Assembly (NCBI GenBank): GCA_005408345.1
Contig: SEMN01000314.1
Span: forward strand, 310,001 to 374,000
Length of the DNA: 64,000 bases
Direction of reading: 5' to 3'
DNA from: Macquaria australasica
Taxonomy: Eukaryota; Chordata; Actinopteri; Centrarchiformes; Percichthyidae
Numbering within the stretch: position 1 is the first letter of the stretch; every line of letters begins with the position of its first letter. The notes under the pieces were generated by a model. That model ran no database searches. It saw nothing but the letters and a program-made list of their open reading frames with translations, and was not told the DNA's origin. The translations under genes were made by a program, and so were the position numbers. Below, piece by piece: positions 59,686 through 64,000 of this stretch.

Positions 59686-60165
59686 AAGCTCATTGTTTTG
59701 GTTTTGCGGCCCACAACTTTATTTTTTTGGTTCAACCTCACCGCTCTCATCGGTGTCGTTTCCAGATGGAGGAGGCAGTTGTTTTTAGCGAAGAAAGCTG
59801 TAAAAACCCTCTGTACACTTCCTGCTCAGCACCAAACAGAAGATTGCTAAAGTTAGCAACTAGCTGGCGAACATAGTGGAGTCGCATACTTACCACTGGA
59901 GTATAGAGACCAAAAAAAGTGATAAAGAGAGTGAATACTGGACTTACATTCATCAGGCGGACAAAAACATGAGCAAATTAATGCTAATGTTGCCCTGTAT
60001 CTGCTGGATGTGTGAATAGGTAACTGTAGGCTACGCTAACAAGTTTGGCATATCGACTTAAAAGGTGATAATATGTCAATGCCACTTTCACAGCTCTTTT
60101 CAGATGCCCACAAGTTGCCAAAAAAAATCAGTTGTTGCAGGTTTAACATTGGTACTGGACAACTT
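59686..60165 (+). repeat. Composite dispersed repeat, copy 2
   Basis: It shares with 17355-17745 the blocks GTTTTGGTT, CTCACCGCTCTCAT, TTTTTAGCGAA, ACTTCCTGCTCAGCACC and GTTAGCAACTAGCTGG, then GAACATAGTGGAG. It extends further right, through AGAGAGTGAATACTGGACTTA, CATCAGGCGGACAAA, TCTGCTGGATGTGTGAATAG and CAGTTGTTGCAGGTTTAAC. A small part of that extension recurs at 8435. Confidence 0.75.
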
Positions 60166-61408
60166 ACACAGATTTAATACCACTAAGATTGTGTGTTATA
60201 TTGGAGTGTGTCACACTTGCATGAGCTCTCTACAGACTTGAGAGTTGAACCGTCAGAGAATCCCTCAGTTCTCACTACCAGAATGGGGAGGCTTACGTAG
60301 CTTAGTGAGTGCCAACTTTAGTAGCCAAAGCAAGATTAGACTGCATCACACTAATGGAAACAAATCCATATAATTACTCTAGGATATTCCTACAGCATAC
60401 AGTCTATAATGTTGTTAAATAGCATGTATTACAATATGCCTGTATCACTATAATCTGTACAAAGTCCTGGTTAGTTTATTTTCACCTGCTTCATGGTATT
60501 TTATCTCCTAAAGCAAAAAAATAAATAAATAAAACTAGTCTGTGATCAGGCCTGTTTAGTTTGGGAGAACAGCTGCTCAGATCCAGCTGCTTCTCGAAAA
60601 CGCAATCAGAAAATCAACACATTTCCGAAGTCCCCAGGTAGTTTGACCTGCTACAAACACTGCCAGTGTTAGGCACATCATGCTTCCTCTCAGATCATTT
60701 TAGCCTTTCGCTATTTCCTCAGCCTACTGAGAATAATTGTGCAGGAGCTTATTTATTTGCTCTGTGCCTAATGCTGTGAATGGGCAACTAGAGGGGCAGG
60801 ATATTTAAATCAAACAAACAAAATGAAGAACTTTATATTGCAAAAAAAAAAAAATCATGATTTATTTTACATTACAAACACACTGTCATTTTGCTAGGAG
60901 GGGATTACCAGCTGTGGCGAGACAATATATGGTGTAATTCTTTCTGGATAATGGAGATTTCATATATATATATATATATTTTTTTTTTTACCACATGGTG
61001 TAAATGTGTATGTCTGTATTATGATTATCATTCACAAAGCCAGAACTCTATTACTGTATGTTTTATCATAAATGTTAAGGAATATTCACAATCATTTGCT
61101 CATTGTTACATATCGTATAATTGTGTTTTATGTTGTTCAGTAGTCAGGGTGTGATAACAAGAGAGGAAAGTAAAAAGACTGATGGCAGGATGAGCGTCCT
61201 CTAAACTCCAATCCTCCAAGAGTACTCCTCCTTCTTACAAATCCCAACAGGGCTTAGGAATCGACACCACACTGTGCGACATACAGAGTATTTAGGAACT
61301 AATCTGCAATAAGTTGTTGGTTACTGGCGTTTATGGAGCAGATTCTACATAATGAGGTTGAAAATTGTGGTTTTGAGTGCATGTTTCAACAACTGAATTC
61401 ATGTGCCT
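60166..61408. other. No gene recognised; A-rich and (TA)n tracts
   Basis: (AAAT)n lies near 60520-60535, an A run at 60842-60853, and a (TA)n/T tract at 60962-60990. Confidence 0.45.
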
Positions 61409-61597
61409 CTCAGGGTCCAACGCCATCATCATGTAAAAAGTTTAATTCGTCCAAGATCTTGGTTTGTGACCAAGCACCTGCAAAAGTAATGAAATGCCCA
61501 TCAGCCTCAGCTGTACTGAGGCAAACGTTAGCATGGTAACACACTAAGCCAAGGCAGTGAACATGGTAAACCTGCTAAACATCAGCATGTTAACCCT
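61409..61597 (-). mobile_element. AGCCATGCTAG-type element, copy 6 (internal fragment)
   Basis: Read on the + strand: AACGCCATCATCATGTAAAA, TTAATTCGTCCAAGATCTTGG, TTTGTGACCAAGCACC, TGCCCATCAGCCTCAGCTGTA, AAACGTTAGCATGGTAAC, GTGAACATGGTAAACC and AACATCAGCATGTTAACC. This is the reverse of the central part of copy 5. Both ends are missing. Confidence 0.7.
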
Positions 61598-64000
61598 TAA
61601 ATGCATGGGTAATTTTTCAAACATTCCTACATGCCTCAGGTGACCTGGCACATATATATAACACAGATTAAGCCATATACGACAATCATATTGCTTGTAA
61701 ACTTTTCAGAACGCATTATTAACAATAACAAAAATAATAACAAAAATATATTTTCATTCATGAAATTTTTACAATTATCTTGATTCTTGATGTTTTTTGT
61801 TAATGTATTTCAGTGTAGCCTGTTATATTTCATGTTTATACTGTACTATGTGCTATTAGTCACTTGCTTGTGGTCATTGCAACATGATTGTAACCGCCCC
61901 ACTGTTTTGAGTGTGGATGGACAGATGTGGCATCTCTCTGTTTCAATATAAATGCCATTACATAAATATTACTGATTCCCTTCCTGACCTTTGACAGTGA
62001 TGACTGAGATATCACCACCGATGATGGTTTGCGTGTACATGTGTAATGAATTAATGACACTGTGTGCGCTATAAATAGCCACTGCTGCGCTAAGGACGGC
62101 TGCTCTGGTGTTGCTTGAGAACCTTGACAATGCAACAGACATTTGGTGAAATCTTGCTTCTCCTTTTAACATTATTTTCTACAGAAGTATATTGATTAGG
62201 GGTGTGTATGTCTGTGGAAATCAGTGGAGTGGAATAGAAATCAAGCTTGCACACATGCGTGCAATCTCACAGATTTACAAAACAGAACCATGCATATGCA
62301 CAGCTTTATAAATGTAACACAGTGTGTTTGAGCCCTGCTGTTTGGAAATGTGAAAGCTTTCAAGAAATAGATATACTGTAAATTAAATAAATGCGATATG
62401 AATCTGTGACAGAGGGGAAGCATTTTCATTTATATGAAAATAAAAGTTGTTACACTAACCACATAAAACATGAAATTAATTCAATAAAAGACGGCACTAA
62501 ATGCATTGTCTAGAAACGCACAGTGTCGTAAAACAACAGAATTGTGAACGAGTAACTAAAACAATCCGGCTGTGAGATAATGAGACGATCGCTGACTAGA
62601 TATGGAAGAAGAGATGAATAGATAACAAAATTACCTGAAATATTTATAACCTCTGTCTCTTTCATCACTGCTTTCCTCATAAGCCATTATAGGGCCCTTT
62701 TGGGACCTCTTAATTGAGTTCCTTTTCGGAACAGAATATGAAAGTCTTCTTTTTATTCCCCCCACCCTTTTTCATCTGAAGAATGGGCTGATTAAAACAC
62801 AGGGAATGGAAGTTCTAGTGGGAAAGTTCATTGCAATCAGGGGTGCAACTTGAGTGATTGACTCATTCTTCTGTATGATATTAAGTGGACACAGTTATTG
62901 AGCCTGGATAGACTGTCATCTGCAGCTTTGCACATATTGTCAAGTCTTTACCAGGCCCGTAGCTGCCACTGAGGACACATAATGAGGTCATGTATTTTTT
63001 CTGGGAATTTGGGGTTTTAGCAACCTGGGGAGGGTTCACATTCTACAGTAAAAAATGTACACACAGTGGGTATTTTATATCCCATATTCCATATTCCCAG
63101 ATTCCCATATTTTCATATTATCAGTATCTTTGCTTTATTTTTGTATTTTTGTTAGCCAAAAAGTAGTCAAATGTATTCAGTATTTTTCAAACTCATTTGA
63201 CTCCTGCTAGTGTGTAGAAGGCTATGACACAGCATGTAGACCTTCATATTGTGACCCTGTCTCCTAAAAATTATGTTTATATATTACTGATTTGCAAAAT
63301 ACATGTCCAAATTAGTTATTTTTATCAACATGATAAAAAAAAATCAATCTATACAAAGGCACAAAATGTTCATGTCCATATTAACCAACCAGCAAAACAT
63401 TTACTGACCGCAATTGTTTTTCCTACAATATCCACATGTGGCAACTAAAGCATGAGCAACATTTTTTAGGTCATGTTCAGGCAATTCAAAGCACTTGGTT
63501 AACCCTCCTGCAAATTTGACTGGGAATGTTTTCCCCTACAATACAAAGGCAACTCGGTCCTCCATTACCATGTAATCTTGTGACCCTTTCATGAAGATGG
63601 GGCCCTGTGTCAAAATCCACTTGCACGTTCCTAAATAATAAAGTTGTGTTTTAAACAAATTACCACAAACTGACTGACATACCTGTACAGAAAACCTGGG
63701 TCCAGGTAGTATTCCAGTAGAGGAGTACTAGTCTTTAATAAAGCTGCCATCAGTGCTCTGACGCAACATGGGCCTAATGGCCCTGGATCTTATTTTATGT
63801 AGCCCTGCACTTTTCTTAAGTAGGTTTAGGTCACAATAATTGTTATTTGCTTTCCTTGGACAGTTTAATATCTGTAGAAACAGACATCCTGGAAGTATTC
63901 AAACTTAATAATGAGGTTCAGCGTATTTTTTCAGCTCAGTTTTTAATAGATCTTACAATATTCAAATAAGGAAGTGATTCCTTAGGGTACAATATTTTGG
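61598..64000. other. No gene recognised
   Basis: AT-rich DNA to the window end. The stretch 62640-62830 is less AT-rich and looks unique. Short frames on both strands around 61860-62170 overlap each other and show no domain. A small tandem of CCATATTC-like words lies at 63082-63115. Confidence 0.4.

Overview
This window is vertebrate nuclear DNA, AT-rich, most likely from a ray-finned fish of the percomorph group. The basis is the repeat content: an RTE/Expander-like LINE with a CCAT-type tail, L2/Rex1-like LINE pieces, and many small non-autonomous DNA transposons (hAT-like and fold-back) of types I recognise from percomorph genomes. Species and chromosome cannot be read from the sequence. 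I found no convincing multi-exon protein gene, no rRNA or tRNA, no CRISPR array and no bacterial-style operon. It reads as an intergenic desert or part of a very large intron.

Layout. 1-6.3 kb: one end of a dispersed repeat, a fold-back element, a hAT-like MITE with a perfect 8-bp target duplication, and a pair of adjacent hairpins. 6.3-12.5 kb: an AGCCATGCTAG-type element, a second fold-back copy, a second dispersed repeat and a LINE 3' tail. 12.5-26.5 kb: mostly unique-looking DNA with a THAP-like remnant, a composite repeat, another AGCCATGCTAG copy and a piggyBac-like acidic fragment. 26.5-32.5 kb: a hAT-like MITE with a perfect target duplication, an AGCCATGCTAG element carrying a nested MITE, candidate small exons and an L2-like 3' end. 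32.5-35.2 kb: the most coding-like stretch, a 5'-truncated minus-strand LINE sitting in the tail of a fold-back copy, followed by a possible hAT/ZMYM-like N-terminal remnant. 35.2-48.7 kb: a 674-bp hAT-like element with a perfect target duplication, two LINE remnants, two more fold-back copies, and a transposon-within-transposon at 46 kb. 48.7-64 kb: microsatellites, a hAT-like MITE, three more AGCCATGCTAG copies and a second copy of the composite repeat.

There is no evidence here of genes working together as a system. The useful content is the record of transposon insertion: several insertions can be ordered by nesting, and several have visible target duplications. A few short exon-like segments with good splice sites are listed at low confidence because such matches arise by chance in 64 kb. 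Repeat names rest on my recognition of families and on internal comparison of copies, not on a database search.
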